Below, piece after piece: positions 7,533 to 16,868 of a stretch of 64,000 nucleotides of DNA. The notes under the pieces were generated by a model. The model saw only the letters and a list, made by a program, of their open reading frames with translations, was not told the DNA's origin and did no database searches. Both the position numbers and the translations under genes were made by a program. The stretch's first letter is position 1. Each line of letters opens with the position of its first letter. Origin of the DNA: Rhizobium glycinendophyticum (GTDB lineage Bacteria; Pseudomonadota; Alphaproteobacteria; Rhizobiales; Rhizobiaceae); assembly GCF_006443685.1 (NCBI RefSeq), contig NZ_VFYP01000001.1:1550001-1614000 (forward strand), written 5' to 3'.

Positions 7533-9950
7533 ATGACGAATACGTCATCGACAAACGAGGCGAACACCTATCCGGTGCTTCCGCTGCGCGACATCGTTGT
7601 GTTCCCGCACATGATCGTCCCCTTGTTTGTGGGCCGTGAGAAATCCATTCGCGCTCTGGAAGAGGTAATGGGTTCCGACAAGCAGATCATGCTGGCCACG
7701 CAGATCAATGCGAGCGACGATGATCCGGCCGCGACGGCCATCTATGAAGTCGGCACCGTTGCCAACGTCCTGCAGCTCCTGAAGCTGCCCGACGGCACCG
7801 TGAAGGTCCTCATAGAAGGCCGCGCCCGTGCACGGATCGATAGCTACACCGGCCGCGAAGATTACTATGAAGCCAAGGCTCGCATCCTTGCAGAACCCGA
7901 CGAAGATGCCGTCGAGATCGAGGCCCTGTCGCGCTCGGTGGTTTCGGAGTTCGAAAACTACGTCAAGCTGAACAAGAAGATCTCTCCCGAGGTCGTCGGC
8001 GCCGCAAGCCAGATCGAGGACTACTCGAAGCTGGCCGACACGGTTGCCTCGCACCTTTCTATCAAGATCACCGAGAAGCAGGAAATGCTGGAGACGGTGA
8101 GCGTGAAGACGCGCCTTGAAAAGGCGCTCGGCTTCATGGAAGGCGAGATTTCAGTCCTGCAGGTCGAAAAGCGCATCCGCTCGCGCGTCAAGCGCCAGAT
8201 GGAGAAGACCCAGCGCGAATACTACCTCAATGAACAGATGAAGGCGATCCAGAAGGAGCTCGGTGACGGCGAAGATGGCCGTGACGAGATGGCCGAGCTG
8301 GAAGAGCGCATCGCCAAGACCAAGCTTTCCAAGGAAGCCAAGGAAAAGGCCGATGCAGAGCTGAAGAAGCTGCGCCATATGAGCCCGATGTCGGCGGAAG
8401 CCACCGTCGTGCGCAATTATCTCGACTGGCTGCTGGGCCTGCCCTGGAACAAGAAGTCCAAGGTCAAGATCGACCTGAACGCTGCCGAGAAAATCCTCGA
8501 CGAGGACCACTTCGGCCTCGACAAGGTCAAGGAGCGCATCGTCGAGTATCTGGCCGTTCAGGCCCGTGCAACGAAGATCAAAGGCCCGATCCTCTGCCTC
8601 GTCGGCCCTCCGGGCGTCGGTAAGACCTCGCTCGCCAAGTCGATCGCCAAGGCGACCGGCCGTGAATACGTACGCATGGCCCTCGGGGGCGTCCGTGACG
8701 AAGCCGAAATTCGCGGTCACCGCCGCACCTATATCGGCTCGATGCCCGGCAAGATCGTCCAGTCGATGAAGAAGGCCAAGAAGTCCAACCCGCTCTTCCT
8801 GCTGGACGAGATCGACAAGATGGGCATGGATTTCCGCGGCGACCCGTCTTCGGCCCTGCTCGAGGTCTTGGACCCGGAACAGAACTCGACCTTCATGGAC
8901 CACTATCTCGAAGTGGAATATGACCTGTCGAACGTCATGTTCGTGACGACCGCCAACACGCTGAACATCCCCGGTCCGCTGATGGACCGCATGGAGATCA
9001 TCCGCATCGCCGGTTACACCGAGGATGAGAAGCTCGAAATCGCCAAGCGTCACCTGCTGCCGAAGGCGATCAAGGAACATGCCCTGCGTCCGGAAGAGTT
9101 CTCCGTGACGGACGGCGCGATCCTGGCGATCATTCAGCAGTATACCCGCGAAGCCGGCGTTCGCTCCTTCGAGCGCGAATTGATGAAGCTCGCCCGCAAG
9201 GCGGTGACCGAGATCATCAAGGGCAAGGTCAAGTCGGTGGCGGTTACGGCCGAGAACATCAACGAATATCTGGGCATCCCGCGCTTCCGCCACGGCGAAG
9301 CCGAGGGTGAGGACCAGGTAGGCGTTGTCACGGGTCTCGCCTGGACCGAGGTCGGCGGCGAATTGCTGACGATCGAAGGCGTCATGATGCCCGGCAAGGG
9401 CCGCATGACGGTGACGGGCAACCTGAAGGAAGTGATGAAGGAATCGATTTCGGCAGCGGCGTCCTATGTCCGCTCGCGCGCCGTCGATTTCGGCGTCGAG
9501 CCGCCGCGTTTCGACAAGTCGGACATTCACGTGCACGTTCCGGAAGGCGCGACCCCGAAGGACGGCCCGTCTGCCGGTATCGCCATGGCGACTGCCATCG
9601 TCTCCATCATGACCGGCATCCCGGTGTCGAAGGACATCGCCATGACCGGTGAGGTGACGCTGCGCGGCCGTGTTCTCCCCATCGGTGGCCTGAAGGAAAA
9701 GCTCCTCGCGGCTCTCCGTGGCGGCATCAAGAAGGTGCTCATTCCGGAAGAAAACGCCAAGGACCTGGCCGACATTCCGGACAACGTGAAGAACAACATG
9801 GAGATCGTACCGGTGTCGCGGATGGGCGAGGTCATCAGACACGCCCTGATCCGTGTGCCGGAGCCGATCGAGTGGGACGGTACCGTCGAGACCCCGGCAA
9901 TCGGGACGGTTGAAAGCACCGACGAGACCGGGGCAACCATCGCACATTGA
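7533..9950 (+). CDS. lon: ATP-dependent endopeptidase La (Lon protease)
   Basis: An 805-residue LonA-type protease combining unfoldase and protease in one chain. Residues 10-200 are the LAN substrate-binding domain ([20 protein letters not shown]). The AAA+ module carries Walker A GPPGVGKT and Walker [11 protein letters not shown]. The C-terminal protease domain has the Ser-Lys dyad: Ser in [13 protein letters not shown] and Lys in [10 protein letters not shown]. The ATG at 7533 is chosen over an upstream in-frame ATG at 7476 because AAAGGA lies 6 bases before it and family N-termini begin there. It degrades misfolded proteins and regulators; in alphaproteobacteria these include CcrM, DnaA and SciP. 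Confidence 0.97.
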   Translation: MTNTSSTNEANTYPVLPLRDIVVFPHMIVPLFVGREKSIRALEEVMGSDKQIMLATQINASDDDPAATAIYEVGTVANVLQLLKLPDGTVKVLIEGRARARIDSYTGREDYYEAKARILAEPDEDAVEIEALSRSVVSEFENYVKLNKKISPEVVGAASQIEDYSKLADTVASHLSIKITEKQEMLETVSVKTRLEKALGFMEGEISVLQVEKRIRSRVKRQMEKTQREYYLNEQMKAIQKELGDGEDGRDEMAELEERIAKTKLSKEAKEKADAELKKLRHMSPMSAEATVVRNYLDWLLGLPWNKKSKVKIDLNAAEKILDEDHFGLDKVKERIVEYLAVQARATKIKGPILCLVGPPGVGKTSLAKSIAKATGREYVRMALGGVRDEAEIRGHRRTYIGSMPGKIVQSMKKAKKSNPLFLLDEIDKMGMDFRGDPSSALLEVLDPEQNSTFMDHYLEVEYDLSNVMFVTTANTLNIPGPLMDRMEIIRIAGYTEDEKLEIAKRHLLPKAIKEHALRPEEFSVTDGAILAIIQQYTREAGVRSFERELMKLARKAVTEIIKGKVKSVAVTAENINEYLGIPRFRHGEAEGEDQVGVVTGLAWTEVGGELLTIEGVMMPGKGRMTVTGNLKEVMKESISAAASYVRSRAVDFGVEPPRFDKSDIHVHVPEGATPKDGPSAGIAMATAIVSIMTGIPVSKDIAMTGEVTLRGRVLPIGGLKEKLLAALRGGIKKVLIPEENAKDLADIPDNVKNNMEIVPVSRMGEVIRHALIRVPEPIEWDGTVETPAIGTVESTDETGATIAH

Positions 9951-9991
9951 TGCGATTTTGCCATGGTTGAGCCATAAAGCTCCAAATCAGA

Positions 9992-10023
9992 AAAAAAGGC
10001 TGGCAAATATGCCAGCCTTTTTT
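9992..10023. terminator. Bidirectional terminator between lon and hup
   Basis: A 13-bp stem AAAAAAGGCTGGC/GCCAGCCTTTTTT with a 6-nt loop lies 42 bases after the lon stop. The A-tract and T-tract make it functional in either direction. Confidence 0.93.
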
Positions 10024-10156
10024 GTGAAAACACGCTTAAACGGCTTGTTTTCCGGGGCTTTCGGGTGCTTTTGAGTTGCGAAGGGCAGAAGCATTCGTAT
10101 TCTCCGCCCGACTTAATCATTTGAGTCGTTTCATACCAATCAGAAAGGGTGGAAAC

Positions 10157-10432
10157 ATGAACAAGAACGAACTCGTATCCGCGGTCGCCGAGAAGGCTGG
10201 CCTGACCAAGGCTGACGCCGCCTCTGCCGTTGATGCCGTTTTTGAAACGGTCCAGGCCGAGCTGAAGAACGGCGGCGACATCCGTCTCGCTGGCTTCGGC
10301 GCCTTCACCGTCGCCCGTCGCGAAGCCTCCAAAGGCCGCAACCCGTCCACCGGCGCTGAAGTCGACATCCCGGCTCGCAACGTTCCGAAGTTCACGGCCG
10401 GCAAGGGCCTGAAGGACGCTGTCAACAGCTGA
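10157..10432 (+). CDS. hup: DNA-binding protein HU (nucleoid-associated)
   Basis: A 91-residue HU/IHF-family protein forming dimers that bend and compact DNA. The sequence starts MNKNELVSAVAEKAGLTK, has the GGDIRLAGFGAFTV strand region, and the flexible beta-arm signature GRNPSTGAEVDIPARNVPKFTAGK with the Pro that intercalates DNA. The ATG at 10157 follows GGGTGGA; an in-frame ATG at 10076 is rejected because it would add 27 non-family residues. It is framed by terminators on both sides, so it is monocistronic. A weak promoter match TTGCGA-N16-TATTCT lies at 10076-10103. Confidence 0.97.
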   Translation: MNKNELVSAVAEKAGLTKADAASAVDAVFETVQAELKNGGDIRLAGFGAFTVARREASKGRNPSTGAEVDIPARNVPKFTAGKGLKDAVNS

Positions 10433-10483
10433 TCTGTCGTGACCGTCGCCACCCTACGGTGCGATGGTCAGCTGACGCCTCTG

Positions 10484-10510
10484 AAGCCCGGCCTCGTGCC
10501 GGGCTTTTTT
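10484..10510 (+). terminator. Rho-independent terminator after hup
   Basis: A perfect 9-bp stem AAGCCCGGC/GCCGGGCTT with a 5-nt loop is followed by four more T residues. It isolates hup from the FMN riboswitch transcript. Confidence 0.93.
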
Positions 10511-10569
10511 GTTGTCTTGCACTGCAGCAAACTCTGCCTTATCTCTGTCATGTCGGGTCTTCCGGCAAT

Positions 10570-10724
10570 TCGTTCTCAGGGCGGGGTGCAATTCCCCACC
10601 GGCGGTAAGGGGAAACTCGAGCCCGCGAGCGCCTGTCATTCTTGCCGGTAACGGAGGAGGGCAGGGTCAGCAGATCCGGTGTAAATCCGGAGCCGACGGT
10701 CATAGTCCGGATGAAAGAGAATGA
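10570..10724 (+). promoter_or_regulatory. FMN riboswitch (RFN element)
   Basis: The conserved RFN blocks are all recognisable in order: GGGCGGGGTGCAATTCCCCA, ACCGGCGGTAAGG, GCCCGCGAGCGCC, GCAGATCCGGTG, ATCCGGAGCCGACGGTCATA and GTCCGGATGAAAGAGAA. The closing stem P1 pairs TTCTC at 10573-10577 with GAGAA at 10717-10721. The aptamer binds flavin mononucleotide in the mRNA leader and here should repress ribN when FMN is plentiful. Between it and ribN there is no clear terminator; a Shine-Dalgarno-masking hairpin (10835-10851) points to control of translation. Confidence 0.95.
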
Positions 10725-10834
10725 GGTCAGGTAGCGACGCGTCACCCGGATTTCCGGTCGGCGTCACTGCTGCGTGTGGCTTAATCCCGTCCGGGGAAGG
10801 CCTCGTCGTCCTCGTCTGTCCTGATTTGTGTTGG

Positions 10835-10851
10835 TCCTTTTGGAAAAAGGA
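10835..10851 (+). promoter_or_regulatory. Shine-Dalgarno-sequestering hairpin, riboswitch expression platform
   Basis: TCCTTTT (10835-10841) pairs perfectly with AAAAGGA (10845-10851) over a GGA loop. AAAAGGA is the ribosome-binding site of ribN, eight bases before its ATG. This 7-bp helix would hide the site. How ligand binding favours this helix (likely through an anti-sequestering partner upstream) cannot be settled by eye. Confidence 0.6.
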
Positions 10852-10859
10852 AAAGAGAC

Positions 10860-11759
10860 ATGAATCAGAGTTCCGCAACGCTGCTGCGTTCCCGCGCCGT
10901 GATCGGCGCCGGTTATATGGTTCTCGCCGGCATCGCCTTTGCCGCCCTCAACGTCGTGACCCAGTGGCTGGCCATGACGCTACACTTCCCACCCGCCTCC
11001 ACGGCCTTTTGGCAATATGGCTTTGCGCTGATCCTCTCGCTGCCTCTGCTTGTTCGCCTCGGCCTGCGCGCCATGAGGACGGCCTATCCTGTCCGCCACA
11101 TCCTGCGCGTCCTGCTCGCCGCCTTCGGTGTCCAGGCCTGGGTGACCGGGCTTGCAACCGTCCCGATCTGGCAGGCCATCGCGCTCGTCATGACCTCGCC
11201 CTTCTTCATAATCATCGGCGCGCGTCTCTTCCTCGGGGAAACCGTCGGTCGCGACCGCTGGCTGGCGACGCTCGCAGGCTTCACCGGCGCGATGATCATC
11301 CTGCAGCCCTGGTCGGACACGTTCACGCTAGCAGCTCTGCTGCCCATCCTCTCGGCGCTCCTGTGGGGCGGCTCCTCCCTGATCATGAAGAACCTGACCC
11401 ATTACGAAGCGCCCGAAACGGTGACGGTCTGGCTGCTCGTCCTGCTGACGCCGATCAATGCAGGCCTGGCCGCTGCCTCAGGCTTTTCTGTGCCGGAAGG
11501 TCTAGCACTCTGGCTGCTACTCGCAGCCGGCCTGCTGACGGCCATTGGCCAGTATCTCCTGACGCTCGCCTACAACGCCGCCGATGCCGCTTACGTCCAG
11601 CCTTTCGATGATCTGAAGCTGCCGCTCAACGTCTTTGCCGGCTGGCTGGTCTTCGGTTATGCCCCGAGCGGCTATCTCTGGCTCGGCGCGGTGCTCATCC
11701 TCGGCGCTTCGCTCTTCCTCATGCTCCGGGAAGCAAGGCGAGAAACAACTCCGGGCTGA
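10860..11759 (+). CDS. ribN: Riboflavin importer, RibN type (EamA/DMT permease)
   Basis: A 299-residue inner-membrane protein with about ten transmembrane helices in two EamA repeats (about residues 15-145 and 155-290), typical of the drug/metabolite transporter superfamily. Substrate is assigned from the FMN riboswitch directly upstream. RibN of rhizobia and some other proteobacteria is an EamA protein under exactly this element and brings riboflavin into the cell. The assignment is therefore established-family knowledge plus context; sequence alone says only DMT permease. ATG 10860 follows AAAAGGA. No other gene shares the transcript before the Pho box at 11769. Confidence 0.85.
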   Translation: MNQSSATLLRSRAVIGAGYMVLAGIAFAALNVVTQWLAMTLHFPPASTAFWQYGFALILSLPLLVRLGLRAMRTAYPVRHILRVLLAAFGVQAWVTGLATVPIWQAIALVMTSPFFIIIGARLFLGETVGRDRWLATLAGFTGAMIILQPWSDTFTLAALLPILSALLWGGSSLIMKNLTHYEAPETVTVWLLVLLTPINAGLAAASGFSVPEGLALWLLLAAGLLTAIGQYLLTLAYNAADAAYVQPFDDLKLPLNVFAGWLVFGYAPSGYLWLGAVLILGASLFLMLREARRETTPG

Positions 11760-11768
11760 ATTGGATGA

Positions 11769-11786
11769 TTGTCATGCGCCTGTAAT
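11769..11786 (+). promoter_or_regulatory. PhoB box
   Basis: Two heptamers TTGTCAT (11769-11775) and CTGTAAT (11780-11786) separated by 4 bases each match the PhoB half-site CTGTCAT at 6 of 7 positions with the canonical 11-bp periodicity. It begins 10 bases after the ribN stop and lies 55 bases before the phytase-like gene, the expected target under phosphate starvation. Confidence 0.65.
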
Positions 11787-11802
11787 CCGGGTGACGCAAA
11801 AG

Positions 11803-11832
11803 CCTCCTGTTCCATTCTTCGGCAACAGGAGG
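11803..11832 (+). promoter_or_regulatory. Perfect hairpin masking the ribosome-binding site of the phytase-like gene
   Basis: CCTCCTGTT (11803-11811) and AACAGGAGG (11824-11832) form a perfect 9-bp stem with a 12-nt loop. AGGAGG in the 3' arm is the near-ideal Shine-Dalgarno sequence of the gene starting at 11841. Only two or three T follow, so it is a poor terminator. It may throttle translation or be opened by a factor; alternatively it terminates ribN inefficiently. Confidence 0.5.
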
Positions 11833-11840
11833 TTTCCCCA

Positions 11841-14039
11841 ATGACGTTTGGCTTCACACGCGCGGCCTTGACCGCAGCACTTCTGGCATCGGTCGCCATG
11901 CCGGCCGCAGCCGAGCAGGTCTTCAACCGCATCGCCGCCTTCCCAGTCGCCACCAATCTACCGGCCGACAAGGACAAACTGTCGACGACCTCGGCGGAAA
12001 TCGTCACGGCAACCGAAGACGGCACGACGCTCGTTTATTCCGATAGCCCACTCGGCGCGATCGGCTTCGTCGACATCACCGACGCCAAGGGGCCGAAGGC
12101 CGGCGGCGCGCTGATGATGGGCGGCGAACCCACCTCCGTTGCCGTTGCCGGCACCAAGGTTCTGGCCGGCATCAACACCTCCGAGAGCAAGGCGAACCCG
12201 TCCGGCAAGCTCGTCGTCGTCGATATCGCCACCAAGGCGATAGAAGCGAGCTGCGATCTCGGCGGCCAGCCGGATTCGGTCGCCGTCTCCAAGGACAAGA
12301 GCTTCGTCGCAGTCGCCATCGAGAACGAGCGCGACGAAGACGTCAATGACGGCGACCTGTCGCAGATGCCCGCCGGTGACCTCGTCATCGCATCACTGAA
12401 AGACGGCGTCGTCGATTGCAGCTCAATCAAGCACGTCGCGCTGACCGGCCTTTCCGAGATCGCCCCTGAAGATCCGGAGCCGGAATTCGTTGCGATCAAC
12501 AGCCTCGGCGAAATCGCCGTGACGCTGCAGGAAAACAACCACATCGCCATCGTCGACGGCAAGACCGGCGAAGTGAAGGCGCATTTCTCCGCCGGTCAGG
12601 TGGATCTCGCCGGTATCGATACGAAGTCGGACGGTGCCTTGAAGTTCACCGGCAGCAAGGAAGGCGTTCTTCGCGAGCCGGATGCGGTGAAGTGGCTGGA
12701 CGACGACCGGATCGTGATCGCCAACGAAGGCGACTGGAAGGGCGGTTCGCGCAGCTTCACCATCTTCGACAAGAGCGGCAAGGAACTCTACGAATCCGGT
12801 CCGTCGCTCGAGCTCGCCACCGCCCAGATCGGCCATTTCCCCGACAAGCGCGCCAAGTCCAAGGGCGTTGAACTCGAGGGCCTGGAGGCAGCGACCTTTG
12901 GTGACCAGAAGTACGTCTTCGTGCTCTCCGAGCGCGCCTCGATCGTTGGCGTCTACAAGGACACCGGTGCCGAGCCGGAACTGGTGCAGCTCCTGCCGTC
13001 CGGCGTCTCGCCGGAAGGGGCCGTCGCCATCCCCGGTCGCAATCTGCTCGCCACCGCCAACGAAATGGACCTCGGGAAAGACGGCGGCGTGCGCTCGCAT
13101 GTGATGCTGTATGAACTGGCGGAAGGCGCGCCTGCCTACCCGATGCTCCGCTCGGAGATCGTCGACGGCGCGCCGATCGGCTGGGGTGCTCTGTCCGGCC
13201 TCGTCGGCGACGCCGAGAAGGCCGGCCAGCTCTATGCCGTTAATGACAGCTTCTATTCGGCACAGCCGACGATCTTCACGATCGACGCGACGCAGAAGCC
13301 GGCCGTCATCACCAAGGCCCTGCCGGTCACCCGTGGTGGTCAGGCTGCCCAGAAGCTCGACATCGAAGGTATCACGCTGGATGGCAAGGGCGGCTTCTGG
13401 CTCGCGTCTGAAGGTGATCCGGCCAAGCTCGTCGGCCATGGCATCTACAATGTCGACGACAAGGGCGAGATCAAGTCGGAGATCGGCTTCCCCACGGAAC
13501 TGCTCGCTGGCCAGACCCGCTTCGGTCTGGAAGGCATCACCAGCGTCGGCGAAGGCGACGACATGACGCTGTGGATGGCCGTGCAGCGCGAATGGGGGGA
13601 CGACGACAAGGGGCTCGTCAAACTCCTGTCCTACAATCCGAAGTCCAAGGAATGGGGCGCTGTGCATTACCCGCTGGAAAAGGCGGGCGAAGGCTGGGTC
13701 GGCCTCTCCGAGATCACCGCCCGTGACGGCAAGCTCTACATCGTCGAGCGCGACAACCAGGTGGGCGACAACGCCAAGCTGAAGAAGCTCTATTCAGTTG
13801 ACATCGCCGACCTGAAGCCCGCCAAGATCGGTGCAGAACTGCCTGTTGTTACCAAGCAGGAAGTGCACGACTTCCTGCCCGACCTGAAGGCTGCGACCAA
13901 CGGCTATGTCGTCGACAAGCTCGAAGGCTTCACCTTTGACGCATCAGGTAAGGCTTTCGCCGTCACCGACAATGACGGTGTCGACGATAGTTCGGGCGAA
14001 ACCCTGTTCTGGGAAGTGAACCTGCAGGGCACCAACTGA
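11841..14039 (+). CDS. Exported phytase-like / esterase-like beta-propeller phosphatase family protein
   Basis: A 732-residue protein with a signal peptide (basic start, hydrophobic core TAALLASVAM, AAA-E cleavage region near residue 24), so it is periplasmic or secreted. The N-terminal half is a YncE-like propeller with repeated blades (GKLVVVDIATKAIEA, DSVAVSKDKSFVAVAIENE). The C-terminal half, from about residue 440, resembles the 'esterase-like activity of phytase' domain (DIEGITLDGKGGFWLASEGD, RFGLEGITSVGEGDDMTLWMAVQ, ending VTDNDGVDDSSGETLFW). It probably releases phosphate from organic phosphate, in keeping with the PhoB box upstream. ATG 11841 follows AGGAGG. Exact substrate is unknown. 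Confidence 0.75.
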   Translation: MTFGFTRAALTAALLASVAMPAAAEQVFNRIAAFPVATNLPADKDKLSTTSAEIVTATEDGTTLVYSDSPLGAIGFVDITDAKGPKAGGALMMGGEPTSVAVAGTKVLAGINTSESKANPSGKLVVVDIATKAIEASCDLGGQPDSVAVSKDKSFVAVAIENERDEDVNDGDLSQMPAGDLVIASLKDGVVDCSSIKHVALTGLSEIAPEDPEPEFVAINSLGEIAVTLQENNHIAIVDGKTGEVKAHFSAGQVDLAGIDTKSDGALKFTGSKEGVLREPDAVKWLDDDRIVIANEGDWKGGSRSFTIFDKSGKELYESGPSLELATAQIGHFPDKRAKSKGVELEGLEAATFGDQKYVFVLSERASIVGVYKDTGAEPELVQLLPSGVSPEGAVAIPGRNLLATANEMDLGKDGGVRSHVMLYELAEGAPAYPMLRSEIVDGAPIGWGALSGLVGDAEKAGQLYAVNDSFYSAQPTIFTIDATQKPAVITKALPVTRGGQAAQKLDIEGITLDGKGGFWLASEGDPAKLVGHGIYNVDDKGEIKSEIGFPTELLAGQTRFGLEGITSVGEGDDMTLWMAVQREWGDDDKGLVKLLSYNPKSKEWGAVHYPLEKAGEGWVGLSEITARDGKLYIVERDNQVGDNAKLKKLYSVDIADLKPAKIGAELPVVTKQEVHDFLPDLKAATNGYVVDKLEGFTFDASGKAFAVTDNDGVDDSSGETLFWEVNLQGTN

Positions 14040-14066
14040 TCGGCAGATCGTCATGCGGAAACGAGA

Positions 14067-14095
14067 GAGGCCGGGTGATCGCTCACCCGGCCTCT
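14067..14095. terminator. Bidirectional terminator between convergent genes
   Basis: A 12-bp stem GAGGCCGGGTGA/TCACCCGGCCTC with a TCGC tetraloop lies between the ends of the phytase-like gene (plus) and the aldo/keto reductase (minus). It extends by an A-T pair and is followed by a T-rich tail on the plus strand (TTCCTTTTC). Confidence 0.88.
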
Positions 14096-14117
14096 TCCTT
14101 TTCAGCATTGCTGTGTC

Positions 14118-15104
14118 TTACCAGCGGTGATGCACATGCGGTGCGATCAGACGCTCATAGGTGTCCTTGGCTGCCGCCATCACATCCGCCGAGATTGCCG
14201 GAAGATCGGACGCGGCGGCATTGGCCTTGGCCTGCTCGCCGTTGCGCGCGCCGGGGATGACCACGGTGACCGCCTCATGCATCAGGATCCAGCGCAGCGC
14301 GAACTGCGCCATGGACGCGCCGGCCGGAACGAGCTTGCGGATTTCCTCGACGGCTGCGAGCCCCGTCTCGAACGGCACGCCGGCAAAGGTTTCACCGACG
14401 TCGAAGGCTTCACCGTTGCGATTGAAGTTGCGGTGATCTTCCGCCGCAAACTGGGTGTTCGCCGTGATCTTCCCCGACAGCAGACCGCTCGCCAGCGGAA
14501 CGCGGGCGATGACGGCGACATTGCGGCGCTTCGCTTCCTGGAAGAACAGCGAGGCGGCGCGCTGGCGGAACATGTTGAAGATGATCTGGACCGAGACCAC
14601 ACCGGGATATTCAATCGCCTTCAGCGCTTCCTCGACCTTTTCCACCGAGACGCCGTAATGCTTGATTTTGCCTGCATTGCGGAGCTCCTCCAGCCCCTCG
14701 AACATCTCCGGGCGATAATAGACCTCGGTCGGAGGGCAGTGCAGTTGCACGAGATCGAGTGTCTCGACGCCGAGGTTCTGCAGCGACCTGTCGATGAAGG
14801 CCTCGATATTCGACTTCGTGTAACCATCGGCCACATGCGGATTGAGCCGGCGCCCGGCCTTTGTCGCCACCATCGGACGTGCCCCGCCGCGCGCCTTCAG
14901 AACGTCAGCAATGATCTTCTCCGAGCGTCCGTCGCCATAGACATCGGCCGTGTCGACAAAAGTCATGCCCGCGTCGAGGGCGGCATTGAGGGCTGCCCGG
15001 CCATCGGCCTCCGATACCTCGCCCCAGGATCCACCAATTTGCCAGGCGCCGAAGCCGATGTCGCTGACGGTGAATTCCGTGCGGCCGAAGGAATGCTGTC
15101 TCAT
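14118..15104 (-). CDS. Aldo/keto reductase
   Basis: A 328-residue NADPH-dependent oxidoreductase of the AKR superfamily, (beta/alpha)8 barrel. The catalytic tetrad is complete: Asp51 (FVDTADVYG), Tyr56, Lys82 (VATKAG) and His122 (LVQLHC). The C-terminal cofactor-binding motif [14 protein letters not shown] is present. The closest general type is the YajO/perakine-reductase-like group; substrate unknown. The ATG at 15104 follows GGGAGAG on its strand; the longer upstream reading to 15452 would run through the divergent DUF2256 gene and is rejected. It is divergent from that gene, with a 131-bp spacer. Confidence 0.9.
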   Translation of the reverse strand: MRQHSFGRTEFTVSDIGFGAWQIGGSWGEVSEADGRAALNAALDAGMTFVDTADVYGDGRSEKIIADVLKARGGARPMVATKAGRRLNPHVADGYTKSNIEAFIDRSLQNLGVETLDLVQLHCPPTEVYYRPEMFEGLEELRNAGKIKHYGVSVEKVEEALKAIEYPGVVSVQIIFNMFRQRAASLFFQEAKRRNVAVIARVPLASGLLSGKITANTQFAAEDHRNFNRNGEAFDVGETFAGVPFETGLAAVEEIRKLVPAGASMAQFALRWILMHEAVTVVIPGARNGEQAKANAAASDLPAISADVMAAAKDTYERLIAPHVHHRW

Positions 15105-15235
15105 GTAAAAGTCTCTCCCGTGATTGTCGCTGTGAGCTAGCAAGTGGGGCAGGGGGTGGCAAGCTTCAACGGGGGAATTGTGATCCGATTGCCCCTGCCG
15201 CGCGAATTGGGGAGGAGAAACCGGACAAAGCCGCG

Positions 15236-15400
15236 ATGCCGAAAATGATCCGCAAAAGCGAACTGCCCGCCAAGACCTGTCCCGCCTGCAACCGGCCCTT
15301 TGCCTGGCGCAAGAAATGGGAGCGGGATTGGGACCGGGTCGTCTATTGCTCCGAACGCTGCCGGCGTGTTGGCAAGTCCCAGGTTTCTCCCGCCTCCTGA
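15236..15400 (+). CDS. DUF2256 small zinc-ribbon-like protein
   Basis: A 54-residue basic protein. It carries two cysteine pairs, [14 protein letters not shown] (residues 15-28) and YCSERCRR (37-44), with the invariant Trp residues of DUF2256. The four Cys probably bind one zinc. The function of this widespread family is unknown. Translation starts at ATG 15236; the only purine-rich sequence (GGGGAGGAGAAA) lies about 15 bases upstream, rather far. It sits between the aldo/keto reductase and the MFS gene and may share the MFS transcript (40-bp gap). Confidence 0.85.
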   Translation: MPKMIRKSELPAKTCPACNRPFAWRKKWERDWDRVVYCSERCRRVGKSQVSPAS

Positions 15401-15440
15401 CCGTGGCGCTCAGAGACCGGAACATCAAACAGGAGCAGGC

Positions 15441-16769
15441 ATGACCCATCATGACGAACCAGGAAGCGGCCGTCTGGCGCTCTACGCTCTGCCGGCCCTA
15501 CCGCTCGCCGCGATCGCGCTTCCCTTCTATATCGTCGTGCCCAGCTTCTATGCCGACAATTTCGACATCTCGCTCGCCGCGATCGGTGCCTTGTTGCTGG
15601 CGATCCGGATGGTCGACGCGGTCACCGACCCCCTGATCGGCTGGCTCTCCGACCGTGTGCGCTCGCGGTATGGCCGTCGCCGCTTCTTCTTTGCCGTTTC
15701 GATACCGTTGACTGCGCTGTCGGCCTTTATGCTGTTCTGGCCACCGTCCGATGCCGGCATCCTGTACCTCGCTTTGTGGGGGACTGCCCTCTCACTCGGT
15801 GCCACCTGGTCTCTTTTGCCCTACACCGCCTGGGGGGCGGAACTCGCAACCGGCTATCAGGCGCGCGTGCGACTGTCGGGCTGGCGCGAGAGCGCGACGC
15901 TCATTGGCTCACTCTTGGCGATCACGCTGCCCTTTCTCGGTGGGTTGGGTTCACCATCCGGCTTCCACGGACTTGCCTGGCTGGCCGTCTTCATCGTCAT
16001 TGCCCTGCCGATGGCCGCGATAATAGCCGTGACCATGGTGCCGGAACCTTCCGACCTGTCGACGCGGCGCCTGTCAATGAGAGAGGGAGCGGCCCATCTC
16101 CGCCGAAACGGACCGTTCCTGCGTCTAGTCTCCGCCTTTCTCCTCAACAGTTTTGCTAATGCCGTGCCGGCCTCGCTCTTCATCTACTTCGTTGGCCAGC
16201 GTCTGGGTGCTCCGGAGCTGCAAGGGCCTTTGCTATTTACCTATTTCCTATGCGCTGTAGCCGGAGTGCCGCTCGCCGTGGCGACTGCCCGCCGGATCGG
16301 CAAACACCGAGCATGGTGCCTCGCGATGCTTGCGGCCTGCGCCATCTTTTCCATCGCCGGATTCCTTGGGGAAGGGGATGTGATCGCCTTTGCCGTCGTC
16401 TGTGTTGCGACCGGTCTTTTGCTCGGCTTCGATCTCACTCTGCCGCCGGCCATTCAGGCCGATGTGGTGGATAACGACACGGTTGCGTCGGGTGAGCAGC
16501 GGTCCGGCCTCTATTTCGCAGCCTGGAGCTTTGTCACGAAGTTCTCCGTGGCGCTCTCGGCCGGCATTGTATTTCCATTGCTCGATCTCGCGGGCTTCAG
16601 CGGTGATCAGGGCGTGACCCAGACGCCTCAGGCGATCGAGGCACTGGCCGTGCTCTACGCCTTCCTGCCGATCCTGCCAAAGCTCGCCGCAATCGCCATC
16701 ATGTGGAATTTCTCGCTCGATGAGGCGGAGCATAGGAGACTGCGGGAGAACCTGTCCGCAGCAGCCTGA
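15441..16769 (+). CDS. GPH-type (MelB-like) sugar/cation symporter, MFS
   Basis: A 442-residue inner-membrane transporter with twelve predicted helices. The first cytoplasmic loop reads DPLIGWLSDRVRSRYGRRR, the signature of the glycoside-pentoside-hexuronide:cation symporter family (MFS_2). The central part has LPYTAWGAEL and the second half DLTLPPAIQADVVDND with GLYFAAWSF, also typical. It probably imports a sugar or glycoside with H+ or Na+; no sugar-catabolic gene is adjacent, so the substrate is open. ATG 15441 follows AGGAG; the long upstream extension to 15300 overlaps DUF2256 in another frame and is rejected. Confidence 0.85.
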   Translation: MTHHDEPGSGRLALYALPALPLAAIALPFYIVVPSFYADNFDISLAAIGALLLAIRMVDAVTDPLIGWLSDRVRSRYGRRRFFFAVSIPLTALSAFMLFWPPSDAGILYLALWGTALSLGATWSLLPYTAWGAELATGYQARVRLSGWRESATLIGSLLAITLPFLGGLGSPSGFHGLAWLAVFIVIALPMAAIIAVTMVPEPSDLSTRRLSMREGAAHLRRNGPFLRLVSAFLLNSFANAVPASLFIYFVGQRLGAPELQGPLLFTYFLCAVAGVPLAVATARRIGKHRAWCLAMLAACAIFSIAGFLGEGDVIAFAVVCVATGLLLGFDLTLPPAIQADVVDNDTVASGEQRSGLYFAAWSFVTKFSVALSAGIVFPLLDLAGFSGDQGVTQTPQAIEALAVLYAFLPILPKLAAIAIMWNFSLDEAEHRRLRENLSAAA

Positions 16770-16868
16770 TTTCTGCGCGCATTTTCTTTGACTGTCGCCG
16801 CAGCCAAGGGTAGTTCCCTCTTTGCAGCAGCGGCAGGTTTCTCCCTGGCTGTGCAAGTTTATCTCCGT

